From Episyrphus balteatus (lineage: Eukaryota > Arthropoda > Insecta > Diptera > Syrphidae), in the NCBI RefSeq assembly GCF_945859705.1, contig NC_079136.1, positions 129,305,027-129,369,026 on the forward strand: DNA of 64,000 nt. The letters run 5' to 3'. Positions 14,901-29,900 of the stretch are shown piece after piece. Below the pieces are notes generated by a model that saw nothing but the letters and a program-made list of their open reading frames with translations, was not told the origin of the DNA and made no database searches. Each line of letters starts with the position of its first letter. Within the stretch, counting starts at the first letter, position 1. A program made the translations under genes and the position numbers.

Positions 14901-17900
14901 ATAAGGTTGAACACGATCATATTGCCTTTCGTTATGAAATCCTTGAAGTAATTGGCAAAGGAAGTTTTGGGCAAGTTATACGTGCACTGGACCATAAGAC
15001 AAATACACATGTAGCCATAAAAATTATACGAAATAAAAAACGATTTTTAAATCAAGCCGTTGTGGAACTTAATATATTGGACGAACTGAGAGAAAAAGAT
15101 GCCGATGGAACGCATAATGTTATACACATGTTGGATTATACGTACTTTCGATCGCATTTGTGTATTACATTTGAATTGATGAGGTAAGTTTTTGTCTATT
15201 TAAGGAAAATAAATTTAATTTAATAAATTGTGGATAAATTAAGGGACATTTTTTTATGGTGTTGAATTTATTCGGAAATAGTTTTCAAATAAATCAGGCA
15301 TTTGTTTTCTATTACAAATAAAAAAAAATATTTGTTGCAACAAAAAATTTTTATTGCAACTGAAAGATATTTGCTTTAAAAAAAATATTTATTGGAAGTA
15401 AAAAAATTTTGCATTATTGAAAGTAAAAATATTTTCCATTCAAAAAAAAAAAATACAAAATTTTTAACATTGAACAACAAAAATTAATGCAAATACAAAA
15501 TTTTTAACATTGAATAAAAGATATTAATGCAAAATGTGTGCATTAAATATTTTTTTTTAATATTCGTCAAATTTCTTACAATTTTTGCAATTTGCTATTT
15601 GACCATACATAAGCTATTTAAACTATAATATTGAGTAGGATATTCGATTTGTATTTGCAATAAATTTTTTTAATATAAAATATTTTTATTTGCAATAAAA
15701 ATTTTATTTTCAACGCAAATATTTTTTCAGTTTTTTTTTTTTAATGCAAAATTTTTTAATTTCAATAAATATTTTTTTTAATGCAATTTTTGCAGTGAAT
15801 ATTTTTTTCAAATTTTAAATGCATTTTTTTTTAATATTTCTACAACCCTGGACGGGATTTACTGAAAATCTCTATTTAACGTTTTTAATCTATTTTGAAG
15901 ATGGTTGTTATTTTTTTTTGGTTCACTAGGGCGTATACGTGTTAAAAAAAATTAATCATTTGAAAAATTTATTTTATTCCTCAAATATTAAGGTAAAACA
16001 AATTTTAGATATAATTTTACAGAATCAAATTTTCTATCGAAATACTGTCTAGTCGCTGTTTTTCATGTGAAAGGGTGTTTTTTTGAGGGGATTAGAAAAT
16101 GTGGGCATATTGCAAAAACTAATTAAGAATAATGGTACCCTGTTGAAATCTTCCAATAAAATAACAATAAATTAGTTGCCAAGAATCCATAAAATTATTT
16201 TGGATAACAGGGTGTTTTTTTTTTTGAGGAAGGAAAACAAATGTTTACAGTTTTGTGTTGTTGAATATCTTTGATCTTTATTATCAACAATTTGTAATTA
16301 TAAGCTACTTGGAAAGTTCCACAAAAAATTACTGTAATGATAAATGAAACATGGAAATGTTTTCCTCTTAAAAAAGTTGTAAGTTAAATGAATGTCAAAA
16401 CATCTCCTTTAAATTGCTTTCCTGCGTCATGGATAAATTGATTTTCCCAAGAAAACACAAAGAGCCAATTATTTTAGCATTTTCGTCACTTTTATTCTAC
16501 AAATCCTCTTAAGCTTGTATAAATTGATTCACTTGAATCAATTTTAATCCCATTTTAGCAACTTTACCTACATCAATTCATAAAAAATTGAAGACGAAAA
16601 AAGGAACTAAATATTTCAAGGTTTTGCCAATCAATTAACCTATGAATAGGCCAATTTATATTCAAAGTAAACAAAATACTCAAACAACGTCACATGTAAA
16701 CACGAATAAATAAAATCCTAAAAATAAAGGTTTTTTTTCTGCAATACACTTACATATACATAAAGTATATTACTCTTATACTATGTTATAAAAGGAAAAT
16801 TCCAACTTGTTGCTTTAAAAGTTCAATAGGCTTTTCTTCGAGAACACAAAATGTCGATAATCACGCGATTGGGATACTATATATGTTCGATTTTTGTCTT
16901 CTTCCTGGGTCTTAAATTCAATTATGTGAGCCTTAGAAAGGACAAAAAGGTTGTATAAGAAAAAAAAAAAAAAACATGATGTTGACCTTCTAATGAACTT
17001 TTGTGTATGGGTCTTTTTAAGAGAAACAAACACCCAGAGACTTCAATTTCGCAAATTTCATTGATAAACATAAGCTAAGCAGTAATGAAAAATTCCACAA
17101 CATCAAGAATAAAGGACGAAAAAAGAAAAACCTATAATACGTGCCTTTTAAGAAGATAGATTGAGATTTGTATTGATGTCCATCAAGGATACACCCAACC
17201 GACAACATGAAAATGACAGAGGATAGGGGAAGGTAGGAAATATATGAGATTGAGTGTTGAAGTACTTTTCTCCTGGCAAGTATTTATGGTCGACTTTTGG
17301 GTGATTAACACGAAGAAACTTTATTTTCTCGAAGGTAAAAGTGTCGATATAAAAATGTAAACACTCTTCTTTGCCACTCAAGGGATGAAATTCATGTCCC
17401 TTAATGATAATTCTGACAAAGTTACACACACATTCACATTTTTTTTTCAATAAAAGGTTCAAACGAAATCCTTTGGGAAATTGTTTATGGTTTTTGATTT
17501 TTTTTTTATGTAAAAATGTTAAAAATGGAATTTTTTTATAAAGGTCTAAAAAAAGGTCAGGTCTGTGTGTGGAATTTGGATAAAAACATCACACAGTTTT
17601 TTATCATTCATCAAATATTTTTTTTTCTGATGGAACTGACAAATGGCTGACCTTTTCTTTTTGAAAAATAAATTCCAATGTTGGATGCCAGAGAGTAAAT
17701 GTTTTTTTCGGTTTTGATACATAGTATAACTTCGTCCTTTTGATCCGAATGATTAATATTTTTATTTTTTTTGAGTGAAAATATTTTTTTATTCTAAATA
17801 TTTTTCTTGGTGTTTATTTTAATTTATTACATAGTTTAGCTCTTTTTTTGTGGATCATGAATCTTTATTTGAAAATTCATTTGTACTCGGCATTTAACTG

Positions 17901-20900
17901 TTCTACAACTCTTTGGTATTTTCAACATTTTTGAAATACACTCTATATATAGAGAAAAATAGACCACATAAAATAGAACAAAAACAATAAGATTTCTCTA
18001 TGGTTTTCATCCAAGAAGGAAACCTTATTAAAACAATCGGGTTTTCCTTATTGTTTTAAAATCTGCAAAAAAAAAAAAAAAAACATGACCAGGCTGGGAA
18101 TCGAACTGGAGACTTCAAATCATTAGTCGTCCACCTTACCACCTGAACCAACCTGCCATGAAAATATTGATCGCGATTTTTGTTCTAGTGCTAAGTTGCA
18201 TAAAAAAATCAACTTTTCAGTCAAATTTTAATAAGATTTTCTCTATAAAAATAATAAGAAATCTCCTTAAAAAAACCTTATTAATCGTTGATTTTAATAA
18301 GATTTCCTTATGAAATGTATGGACGGTAAAACAATATGGCAATCTGTTAGTTTTTAGTGGGTCATATTTTTTTCTGTGTATGACTCAAATTTATAATCAT
18401 AGAGACATAAAAAATTGTTTTTATTTAATTTAATTTTATTTTATTTTATTTTATTTTATTTTATTTTATTTTATTTTATTTTATTTTATTTTATTTTATT
18501 TTATTTTATTTTATTTTATTTTATTTTATTTTGATTAAGTACACGATAATTAACATTGATTTTTTTTTGTCTGAGTTCAAAGCAGGCTTGTAAAAATATC
18601 AATTGAAAAAAAAAAATGAATTTAAAATTTAAAAATATATATATATACATACTATGTATATTTATTGCAATAAAAAAAAATTGCATTAAAAAAATATTTA
18701 TTGCATTTGAAAAAAAAATTGCATTAACAAAAAAATGTTATTGCAACTGAAAAATATTTGCATTTAAAATAATATTTTTATAGCAAATACAAAAAGCTGT
18801 GAAGCTATTTCAACTATAATATTGAGCCTAATGTTTAGTCGAATAGCCAAAATTGTAAGAAATTCGATGAATATTAAATATTGATTTTTTTTTTCAATAG
18901 AGAAATTTTTTTATTTGCAATAATTTTTTTTAATGCAATACAAATTTTATTTTCAATGCAAATATTTTCCAGTTGCAATAACATTTTTTTTTGCGAATTT
19001 TTTTTTATTTGCAATAAACATTTTTTTTTTTTAATTTAATGGAAAACAAATGCTTTAAAAAAAATATTATTTTCTACAACCCTTATTTTGATGTATTTTA
19101 TAAAACTAGTGTTTTTTTTTTTTTAATGCGAAAATCATTCAACTTTGAACATATCTTTTGTGATGGCAACTCTGTTACGAACTTGTTACTTAGAACCCAC
19201 TAAAATGTATCAGTAAAGCTTTGAAAAATTTTATATAATCGCACAAAGATAAATCATCAGCAACAAGTCGTCCTTCCAAGTTCAAGTCCTTTCTATCTGG
19301 TAGTATTGTTCGCCTTCAATCATCCCCCAAAAAATTTAAATTTAGATCCTATATTTTAATCCTGTCACCGAACAATGCCTATACAACATGCATTGAAACC
19401 ACATTTGTCCTTCTCTTTCAAAAATGTTGATCCTCTTATAAAGCAGAGAAAGATTCCATTTCATTTCGTTTCCAGCTAAATTTACATATAAAATCCTTAT
19501 TGTTGGCATTCCTAATTAGGCTTTGTAAAAATGTCGTTACTTAATTGCCATGTCCTTTGTCGATATTCTGTGAAAGTACCTAATCTCTAAAGTTAACAGG
19601 ATTGTTGGAAGATAAAGATAAAGGTACTTTGCATATCATGAACAAAATCAAATCTCCAATTATACAAATAAAATGAAAAAAGAAGAAGAAAGGAATCCAA
19701 ATCAAGGATGTCACATAAACACACACAGAAATAACGACAGTGATTACTGACAAATTAAATATCCCATCATTCTTCCCCTCATCTTCAAGGGAGCACTCTT
19801 CTTTTATACCACAAAATCGAACAAACCTTCATGTCAATGTTGTGGATCCTAAAAATAAGGACTCTTCTCGAGGGTTGAGAGTTCTTTTTTTTTTTTTTTA
19901 TTATTTCTTTTTCCATAAATTATCTGTTTTGCCGGCAGCAATATGCCGGTGCGGTGGTAGTGGCAACAAAAGGGTGAAAGTAGACGTATCCTTGCGTGTT
20001 AACGCAGCAAAACAAATAAGAAAACAAAAATACAAAAAAATCGTTAACAACATAAACACAATTCACTTTCACTAGTTGCTCGCAGCAGGGTTTGTGTATC
20101 GGTTTTGGATATAAACATAAACATAAACATACCCTACCTGATGATCTACACCTGGGTGCGGTGGTACTGGTACGACAACGACAACAACGACGACGACGTT
20201 CAATCAAATCCGCATGTCCACACCCCCAATAAAAATGCATAGATAATACTCCCACCGAACGAGAAGCTTGTTTTTAGATATTCTTTGCATGTTTACCCTT
20301 TTTGTGTTTATTTTTTTCTTTTTTTGTTGTGTTGTTGTTGTTGGTTTATCCTTGTTCAGGAGGGAGGTTTAATTAAAAAGTTGAAATATGAAATCAAGTG
20401 CATGTTTCCGGATCCGCGTTGTGCCATTTGGTGGATGACATTTTAATGTAGCTGTGCCTACGTGCTCTAATGAACAAGCAAAAAACAACAAAAACCAAAA
20501 CGATTTATATATAATTAGTCGGTTTTTAGTTTCGTCCTTTCTGTCATCATCATCATCATCATCATCATCATCACACTCACACGTCATAATATGCTTTTTG
20601 AGCCGTGTGCATGTTAGAAGGATAAGCCTGATGGTATTTGGCCCGAATTTTAAACGCAATATAATTGCTTAAAAAGGATTGAGTTTCGTTAAATGTCAAG
20701 TTGAAAGTTTTTTTTTTGTTTAAAAACCATCTTTTATATTATTTTTCTGCTGAAAAGTTTATTATATTTATTTATCAATAAAAATGTTTCATTTGTGTGT
20801 GTGTTTTTTTTTTCGAAGGTATAATTAAATTTTTGTAAAAGCGAAATAGACTACCATTTGTCACGTGAGTTTTGTATTTGTTGATGCGGATTCTAGAACA

Positions 20901-23900
20901 CAAAACTAACATGCAAATTGGTTGTTTATATGTCATTTGAGAGCACATTACTAATATTTTTTACTCAGAAACTTTCGATATGTTTGGGTTCGTTTTTTGC
21001 GGTTGTTTTATATGAACTATGAAAATTAATGACATGAGTTTGTCATTATAAAAAGCTTTTATGTCATATATGGGGTGATGGTATTTTGTGGGATATACCT
21101 AATTTGTATTACCCGTTTTATTGTCATTGGCTTTTAATAGATTGTATGTGCAGAGTGAGATTGTTAATGTTATAAGCATTTATGCACTTGAGCCTTCAGG
21201 TTTGTACGATATAAGTGCTGAAATATGTTCTGTTTTCATGACATTTTGTTTTTCATGGAATGTTTGTATAGGAACCGAACAGGAGTATTAGTTTTTTACC
21301 AGAGAATTTGTGTTTTCTTGACAAGTTATATTTTATTTGGTATAAATCAGTCAGTTTTGGGGTATTGGAGTCAGATGTTTCAACTTTATGAGAACCAAAC
21401 TGTATGCACACACTCTTACAAAATAAAAATAAATGTGACCAGAAAGTAAGAGGGAAATTCTTACTAATAACACTGTGAAAAAAAATTAAAAACTTCTCAT
21501 CCAATTCATTAAGGAAACAATAATTTGTGGAACGTAAATTGTATAGGTGTTCTGTCTCATCTTTTAATTAATTTTAATTTTATCAAAAGCTGAAGTTAAG
21601 TTATGTTTCTTTAGCAATATTAAAGGTATAAATGCAGAAATATTGCAATATTTTAAAGTTCCAAGAATTAGAAAAAGAATACGTTCCACAATTTTTTTGC
21701 GAATTATAATTGTTTTAACTCTGTAGAGTTAACCCATGTTTGTCAAACTTTTATGAATTTTGGTTTTGGACAGTTATTATAAACACATTCCATATTTTTT
21801 TTTATTGAAAATTGTTCAAATGTTGTTCAAAAATAGGTTCCACAATTATATATTTAAATATATTTTTGTGTTTATTCGGAAAACCAAACCTGTGAAATCT
21901 AAGATTTTAAATCACACTGATCTTTCTATTTATTCAAATAACTGTGTGAAATTTTGACTAAATGACTATCTTTTATAAAAAAGTAACTAATTAATATTGT
22001 AAAATAGAATTAAATGAAAAAAAAAAAAAACGAATACGTTCAACCTAATACAAAAATTAAACTAAATTCATTTGAAATGAAACCATATCTATCGATGGTA
22101 GCATATTATCTAGAAAAGAACTTAATCTTAATTTTGCATCAAAAAGTCAATACCAAGAAAATATCTCCATTACAATTATTAGCACTTTTCACATAACATC
22201 ATTCTACATCAGTTATAATTCAATTCTCTACAATTTCCTTGAAAATATGCTCAAATATTATCATCATCATCTGCATAACAAAAGGGAATTCGATAAAATT
22301 TCAATTGTTCTCTGACTTTTTGAAAAGTCACATATAGTCACATATATTTCACCATGTAGATGGAGAAGGGAGGTGTGAGAGTGGGTAAAAAGTGAATTTG
22401 TTACAAATCAACGAACACTAAGTTTGTGTCCTTATATGCAAAAAGGATTTCAATTTCAACGATGATGATGATGAGAAGAAAAAGAAGAAGAACTAGTTGT
22501 GAGGCGATGATGTGATGCAGTACATCGTACGTGGATAGAAATGCAACATTTTATGAGGTTTTTCACTGCTGGCAAATGTGTGATAAAATTCTCACAAACA
22601 CTGCATTTATCGACTTTTAGATTACAAAAGAATCAGCTAAAGTGTCTAACAAATCACACAGAGTAAGTGTGCAGTGTGTGGTTATCCATTTCCATTTCCC
22701 ATATCACAACCACATACAGACTATATATCTTTTCTTGTATTTATCCCTTCTCCCCTGCCTCTTTTGGTTTTGTGGAACACATTATATTGTGAGGGTAGAT
22801 GATGTCGTTCTTGTTTTTATTGGTTGTTTTCCATGATGAAGGAAACTTAATGAGGTTGTAAATTCTATCACACACCATATTCTTCTCAGTTCGTTCAAAT
22901 TAAAAATGTCACTTTATTGCGAGTCTTAAATGTAAGGCTAAAAGGTTTTTCCGACACCATTGGGGGGTTGTTTACAATAAAGTTCTAATTTTTATTGAAA
23001 AATAAGATGTTTTTTTTCTCGAAATTTCATGGAGATCATTGACTTGTCTGTCTTAAGGATTCATTTGATAGAAAAAAGGTCATATATCCTTTGCAGACAT
23101 TTTGTATATTTTTTTTTTTTTTCTTTTTCACGTCTATCAATGAACTCTTAATACCTAGGAAGGAAGTTTATTTTTTCTTCTTCTTCTTCTTATTTTTTTT
23201 TTTTTTCAATGCCAACATTTCTACCGAAGGACGACATCGAACATCGAATATCGAAGAGAAGCTCGTCAATTTCCGTTTGCATGTCGAATAAAAATTTATC
23301 GTAGTCAAATCAAATTAGGCGACGTATTATTTTTATTTTTGTCTTGTGTCCTTTTTTTGATGTTAGGGGTAGATAACTCCAATATGCAAGCAACATTGCA
23401 TTTATATTCTATAAAGGGATTGAATATGTGTTGTTTTTTTTTTTTTTGCCATCGTCATTCAAGGGTTTCCCAAAAAATAACGAGTAAGCAAAGTGAAAAG
23501 AGCAACAAAAATCAATTTAACTCCATATCCTGTGATTATTGCATTTTGATGACTTTTCTATTGCTTCGTTTGGGAGTTTTTTCCCCTTTTTTTTTGAATT
23601 TATTCTTTTGCTTTCGCGAGGTCAAATGCCTATAAGGATTATGGTGATTTTTGTTTGTTCATTTTATTTGAATATGTGTGGTAGTATTGTGTGGATTGTA
23701 AATTAAAAAAAAGGCCTATTGACACTTTAATGGAATGAATAAAAAAAATGGAAAATGCAAGGGAAATCGATTTGTTATTTCATTGTGTTTGCTATTTATT
23801 TTTTGTTGCATACTTTGTGGCTAACGGAGTGTTTAATCTCGTTTTGGGTGGTTTTTGTCAATGATGATCTTAAGTTATTTGACAACGATATAAAAATGTA

Positions 23901-26900
23901 TATTTTCATTCTAATTTAAGATGGTTTTCATGAAAGATTTTTCGAATAAAAAATTGTTGCATATTTTCAGGCAATTTTAAACCTACATATTCTTAGATTG
24001 AATTTTTACCTATGCATTTTTTTAATGGCAAATAGTTGATAAATGAAAATTATTAGAAAAAGTTCTATAATTTTGTCCTTGACAATTTTCGTTTCCATAG
24101 GTAGTCCTTTAGAAGGCTTTAAATCCACCCTCAATTTCATTCAATCTCCAATAACAAACCCTATTATCCACAAAATTTCCCTAAACACTGTTTGCATTAA
24201 AACTAATTTAAAACTTTACATCCCACATCAAATATCCAAGAACCGGTGAAAAGTTTAAGTCAATCTTGAGGTGTTTATTGCATCACAAGTCTCACAAAAC
24301 AACATCCGAATGACTATTTTTTTTTTCTTTTCTATTTTGGTCATTTATTCACTTGAATATCAAATAAATCCTAAAATACATCCTTTTCCCGCTCACTTAT
24401 CCTTCTTCTATAACGAAAGAAAATTTTTCGTTTAAAGTCAAGGAGAAAGTATTTTTTTGATATATTTTGTTCCTTCCACATACCGAATAGAGAGAATTTA
24501 TAACATCCTTAGCCTTACAGAAAAAAAAAATTGTTTCATTTTTTTTTCTTAATACCGTAAAGTTAGTTTCGTTTCTCATTCAACGTACCTTTTGACCTAT
24601 GATAAATTGTATGCTTTTACCTTGAAACTTTTATACACCTTCATCTCTGATAGAAAGGGGGTGGGCTGAAAGGGGAGGGGCAGTTTCTGATGATGCTGGT
24701 TTGTGAGATAATTTTAGGCGCATACGACACACCAAGGAGACCCAAGGCGAGAAGCGGTAAACGGAATACTACGACGAGTAATATGGATCGATGGTGTACT
24801 GTGTACTCTCGCTCGGTGGTGCCTTGAAAAGTGTCAATTAGACGAAGTATTTTCAGACTCGTCGCAGAGGTATATTTCTATATTTTCCCAAGTAAGGGTA
24901 GGTACCTATTTGCTTTAATATTATGTATATACTTTTTCCTTGTGTCATTAAATTTTATGGAAAAATGTTTAGAGGTTGTAATATTTTATAATGTGCTTTT
25001 CACTCTTAATTTGAGACAAGAGAGTTTTTAGGTCCAAAATGACAATATACCAGCTACAATATAGCGAGTTGTTAATGGTTGTTGTTTTTTTTTTTTTTGG
25101 AAAAAGTTAGTTTAATATTTGTTGTTTTTTTTTATCGTTCATGATGTTGTCTTTGCCAAGGACATCGAGTGGAAAATTAAGCTAAGGAATTTTCTCAAAA
25201 TAAGGATATTTAAATTAAGATTGTGTTCTTTTAGTCCTTTTAGAAAAATATATTATACAAAAATTAATAAAACAAACAATTTTAGGGATTTTTAGGAATT
25301 TTTAATATTCATATAAAATTTAAAGAAAAACAATGTGTCACCTGTTATCCTTCGAGGTTTTAATTAGACATCATGAAATATGGTGTTAACTTTGTAGTCA
25401 AAAAAGGGAATTTTTAAGCACTATACAAATATGTTCTCATCCTTTTTATGCTTTGCTATTTTGACAGCTAAATTGCCAAAGGAATTTTAATAAGATCTAT
25501 AAGTATAAATACTACAAGAATAGTCACTCACTAGGGTTCTGGTTCTTCAACAATAACTCTGTTTAGTCAAATTAACATAAGTAGTTTAGAAGTTTCGGTG
25601 GAACATAACTACATAACTATTGAAATTGTGGAACCTAACTTCAATCAAATTCCATAAATTCCATCAAATGCATACACAAAACTCGAATCAGTTTTTTTGA
25701 ACTTGCCTTTGGTTCGAATGAAAAAGGTCAAAGCCAAATACAATCATACGTTTTACAGATTGCAAAAATTTACCTTTTTAAATAAATATATAAAAGAAAA
25801 AAGTGGAACGTATTTATTGAAAGTGAAAAAAATTATAACAGAACATTAAGAATACCTTCAGATTTTCTTTCATTTAGAATTAGGCACCTTTCCATTTTAC
25901 ATTCCACACAAAGTATGTTCCTATTGTTAAACGGAAATTTCTCTAGTGAAATGTTACGAAAAAATTATGAAATCTTGTGGAAGCCAGAGATTTTAAAAAT
26001 CAAAAAACAAAAATTTAAAAAAAATCATTAATACGTTCCACATTTTTTTTATGCAAATTTAATAATATGTTGAGTCAAAATAGGTTCCACAAACGCTTTT
26101 AAGCATAATCTTGTGTCAATTGGCGCTTCTTTTCCTTTCCACTACTTAACTAGTGGAATCAAAATATAAATACGTTCCACAAATCTTTTTGTTTTCCCAA
26201 ATTTCTAATCATTTGATGCTTAAAATAAGGACAGAGAAATCTTTAAAAAGTCTCTTGAATAGCAATCAATCATTAATTTTCCTAAATATAACTTGGGGGT
26301 CCTAAAATCCTTAATAAATTTTTTACTATCGTTAAAAAAACGTTCAACAAAACTCGACAGCTCTTTCCACTTAACTTTCTTCCAGATTTAAGTATCTTTT
26401 CAAGTTCAATTACACAAAATCCTTGATGAAAATTTTCCTCTCGTGTTTCTCAGTCATTATAATTTTGCAAACGCAATTCAATAAAATTTTCAAAATAGGC
26501 ATAGGTAAGGTACTCATTTCCTGTTAATAAAATGTCCCATCAAACTAATATAACAACCCATCAGCATCGCACTCATTTCCCAGTCTTTTCAACAAAAAAA
26601 AAAGTTAATTGAACTTTTGCTAAACAAGAACCATTTATATTAATCTTTATGTCCCATAAGCCATAATAACATCTCCTTGAAACTTGTATACAAAAGTACC
26701 ATAAACTATGCCTCTATTATACCTCTCTACCAGAAGGTCATGGAAAAGAATATAAATATTCCATCCATATTGTCGTAGTCAGTATATTGGAATTAATAAT
26801 CCTTGAAACTATCTCGCCATCATCAATAACCAAAAAAAAAAAAAAAAAAAAAAAAACAGAAAATTGTGTGTTAAGAAATTAGACTTCAGAAACAAACAAT

Positions 26901-29900
26901 ATTTATGGGGTCTCTAAATAAGAAAAATGGATAAAAAAAATAGAAAAAGCAAATAATTTATCGATGCCAAAAATTACCTTCCAATTATATCCATCCAAGG
27001 TCGTATCCTCAATATTCTTGATGTTTGACGTAAAAAACCATAATAAACTATAAATTGATAAAAAATAAACAAAAAACACGGTATCAGTTAATTAATCGCA
27101 AATTTATTTCGCAAAAAAAAATAAACAAGTTCAAAATATTTTCATTCTTCGTCTTGGTAAAATGGGGGTTCGCTGATTTCGTTCAAGAAATGAACAAGGA
27201 GGCAAGTTTTATACCGCCTTTTTTGTTTCGTTTGACTTTTTTGGGGGAGTTAAATGGTGCACCATGGAGGGGAGGAGAGAGGGTAGCTTGTAAGGGTTTT
27301 AGTCAGTTATCCAAGTTTCATAAAAGCCACCCTAGAATGTTCTCTACGTGAAGAGAAATAATAAAATTAAATTTATGATTTGTGTCGTCAAAGTTGTATC
27401 GTTGCGCGGTATAGAATGGGGATGAGGAATCTTGTACAAAAACCCCTTAAATTGACATGCTAAACGGAGTTGTAATATTATTGTTATACCGCACTCGTTA
27501 TGTTGTTCGTTTAAGTTGTTTTGATACTTTGAAAGCAGATTCTATTGTATTATATTCGTCGAGAAACGTTCCACCAAAGAACTTGTTAACTGCCCACTTT
27601 TGTGGGGAATTAGGAGTGGGAATTGCTTGCTGTTTGTAACGTTTAGTTTTATTTTAGTCACTTTTTTATTACTTTTTATGATATTCTTTTTTATAATACA
27701 AAAAAAAACTTTTTTTTTATATCTTATGCGTGTTTCAATTTCTATTTTTTTTTTTTTTTAATTTCATTACAGTTTAAATCTTTACGAACTGATTAAGAAA
27801 AACAACTACCAGGGTTTCAGTCTGAGCTTAATAAGACGGTTTTGTAATTCGATTGTTAAGTGCTTAAGACTTTTATACGAGGAAAATATCATACACTGTG
27901 ATCTCAAGCCCGTAAGTATTTTTGAATTTTACTATTTTTTTTTAATTAGTATTTAAATGAAAAAAAAAAAAACAAATACGTTCCACACTAATTTTCACGG
28001 TGAAATTTTTGAATTCATATGAAATTTTAATAATATGAAAAGTGAATGCGTTCCACAATTTGTAATAACCCATATAATGAAAAAACAACTACGTTCCACA
28101 CTATTTTTCACAATGAAATTTTTGAATTCCTTTAAAATTCTTATTAAATTAAAAGAAAATGAATTTGAATACAATCCACATCTGTTTTCCAGGTGAAGCT
28201 TTGGCATTTCTGTTAACATAAAATTATGTTATGTGGAACGTATTCATTGTTTCATCATTCCTCCGAGTACTTAGGCATAGTACCAGTTAAGTTTAAAACT
28301 AACACGTTTGAAAATAATTTCTTCGATGCTTTTCATTTTTATTAATTTCTCGAATACGTTCCACACTAATATTCATGAGGAATTTTAAATGAAATTATGA
28401 AATTTTAAATTCAATTTTTTCTGCAGCATTTACTTGGATGTAAAAAAAAATGGAAGAAAAAAGTTTCAGCTGAAGAAATTTCTACAAAATGTCATAAAAA
28501 CATTTTTTTTTCTGTTTAAGGTCCTCAACAATGTTTGGGGACCAATATCTCCTCTCTCATAACTTTTTAGGAAATATCCTTTGTTTTAATCTTAAACCTT
28601 TCTTATTTTCCTACAAAATGAAATGTATGACTTGCTTATTTCAAGTTACTGTGAGAGAGTTCAAATTAATTTTTTATATAATTTCTTTTAGTCAAATTGA
28701 ATTCCTAGAATAAATTAACTTTAAGTTCTCATATCATCTCCTTTATCCCCATTAGCTTTATTTCACAAAGATAAGGATTTTCTTAAGATCAGACAATATT
28801 CTATTAAGATCAAAAACAATTTTGAATAAGAAGAAATATAATTCTAAGAAAATGAGCTGCAATCATCATAATGATATCTTGAATTAATATAAATTCCCCA
28901 TATTCTAGTTTATTCCATTTTACCTAGAAAACACACTTGAAACCTAAAACCAATCTCTTTACTAAATTCTGTATAAGGAAGAAGCAATCTTGTGCTATTC
29001 TCCTTAACCATTAAGAAAACGAACTCATGTGAAAAGTAAAAGCAATAAATTTATATACATATTCACCATCAGGCATATAAATATTATTCCTTTCAAAGTA
29101 ACAAAAATACTCAGAAGTGGGATATACATAAATTTTCTAAAAATAAAGAAAAAAAAAAAAATAAGAACACATCAATTCCAGATGAAAATATACATATATC
29201 CTCTTCCAGGAGGCTATTGATGAGTTTGTTTTTATTGCTGAAACAGAAGAAAAAGAAACAAATTGTCCTTCAATTTCGATAAAATTTTTCCATAAATTTC
29301 ATATTTTGATTATATTGTAGAAAATAAAGACCTCCTATAGGTTTCGCCTACACATGTAAGCCATTTATAACAATTTTATATTTTGCAGGAAAATATCTTA
29401 CTAAAACAACGTGGGAGTAGCTCAATCAAAGTCATTGACTTTGGCAGTTCATGTTTTGTAAATCGAAAAGTCTACACATATATTCAATCGAGGTTCTATC
29501 GATCCCCAGAGGTTATACTTGGTTTGGCCTATGGAACCGCCATCGATATGTGGAGTCTGGGTAAGTTCATCTGTTTTTTTTTTGTTTTTTTTATTTCTAA
29601 TTTGACTTCCTTTTGAATGTGAAATTGAAACCATTCAAAAAGAGGACACTATATCCTTTAATATCATCAAGTCATCAGGACTCTCAGGAGTAAGCTATGC
29701 ATGGGTCAACACAAAAGACAAATGTGAATGAAAAAAAAAAAAAAATGAGAAACTGTAGAACAAACAGAACTGTGATTGCAGTCTTTAGGGAGTTTGGAAA
29801 GGGGGAGGGGATTGTGTGACAGATGGGACTACAGGGACTCGTTACACTGCAGTGGCTATTTAATGTTATATGTTTCCTATTTTCACCTGTCTAGAATATT

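Larger units (their letters stand above)
15184..27772. other. Dyrk2: Large kinase intron C-D (12.6 kb)
   Basis: Bounded by GTAAGT and TTTCATTACAG. It holds two copies of an AT-rich element (about 15290-15850 and 18582-19084), two units of an AAAGGGTGTTTTTTT repeat (16070-16240), a MITE with a tRNA-like core (17939-18378), a (TTTTA)n run, an (ATC)n run at 20544-20573, and many ACGTTCCACA motifs (21524-26182). More complex patches lie at about 20090-20270, 22280-22640 and 24640-24860. No other gene is recognised. Confidence 0.75.
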
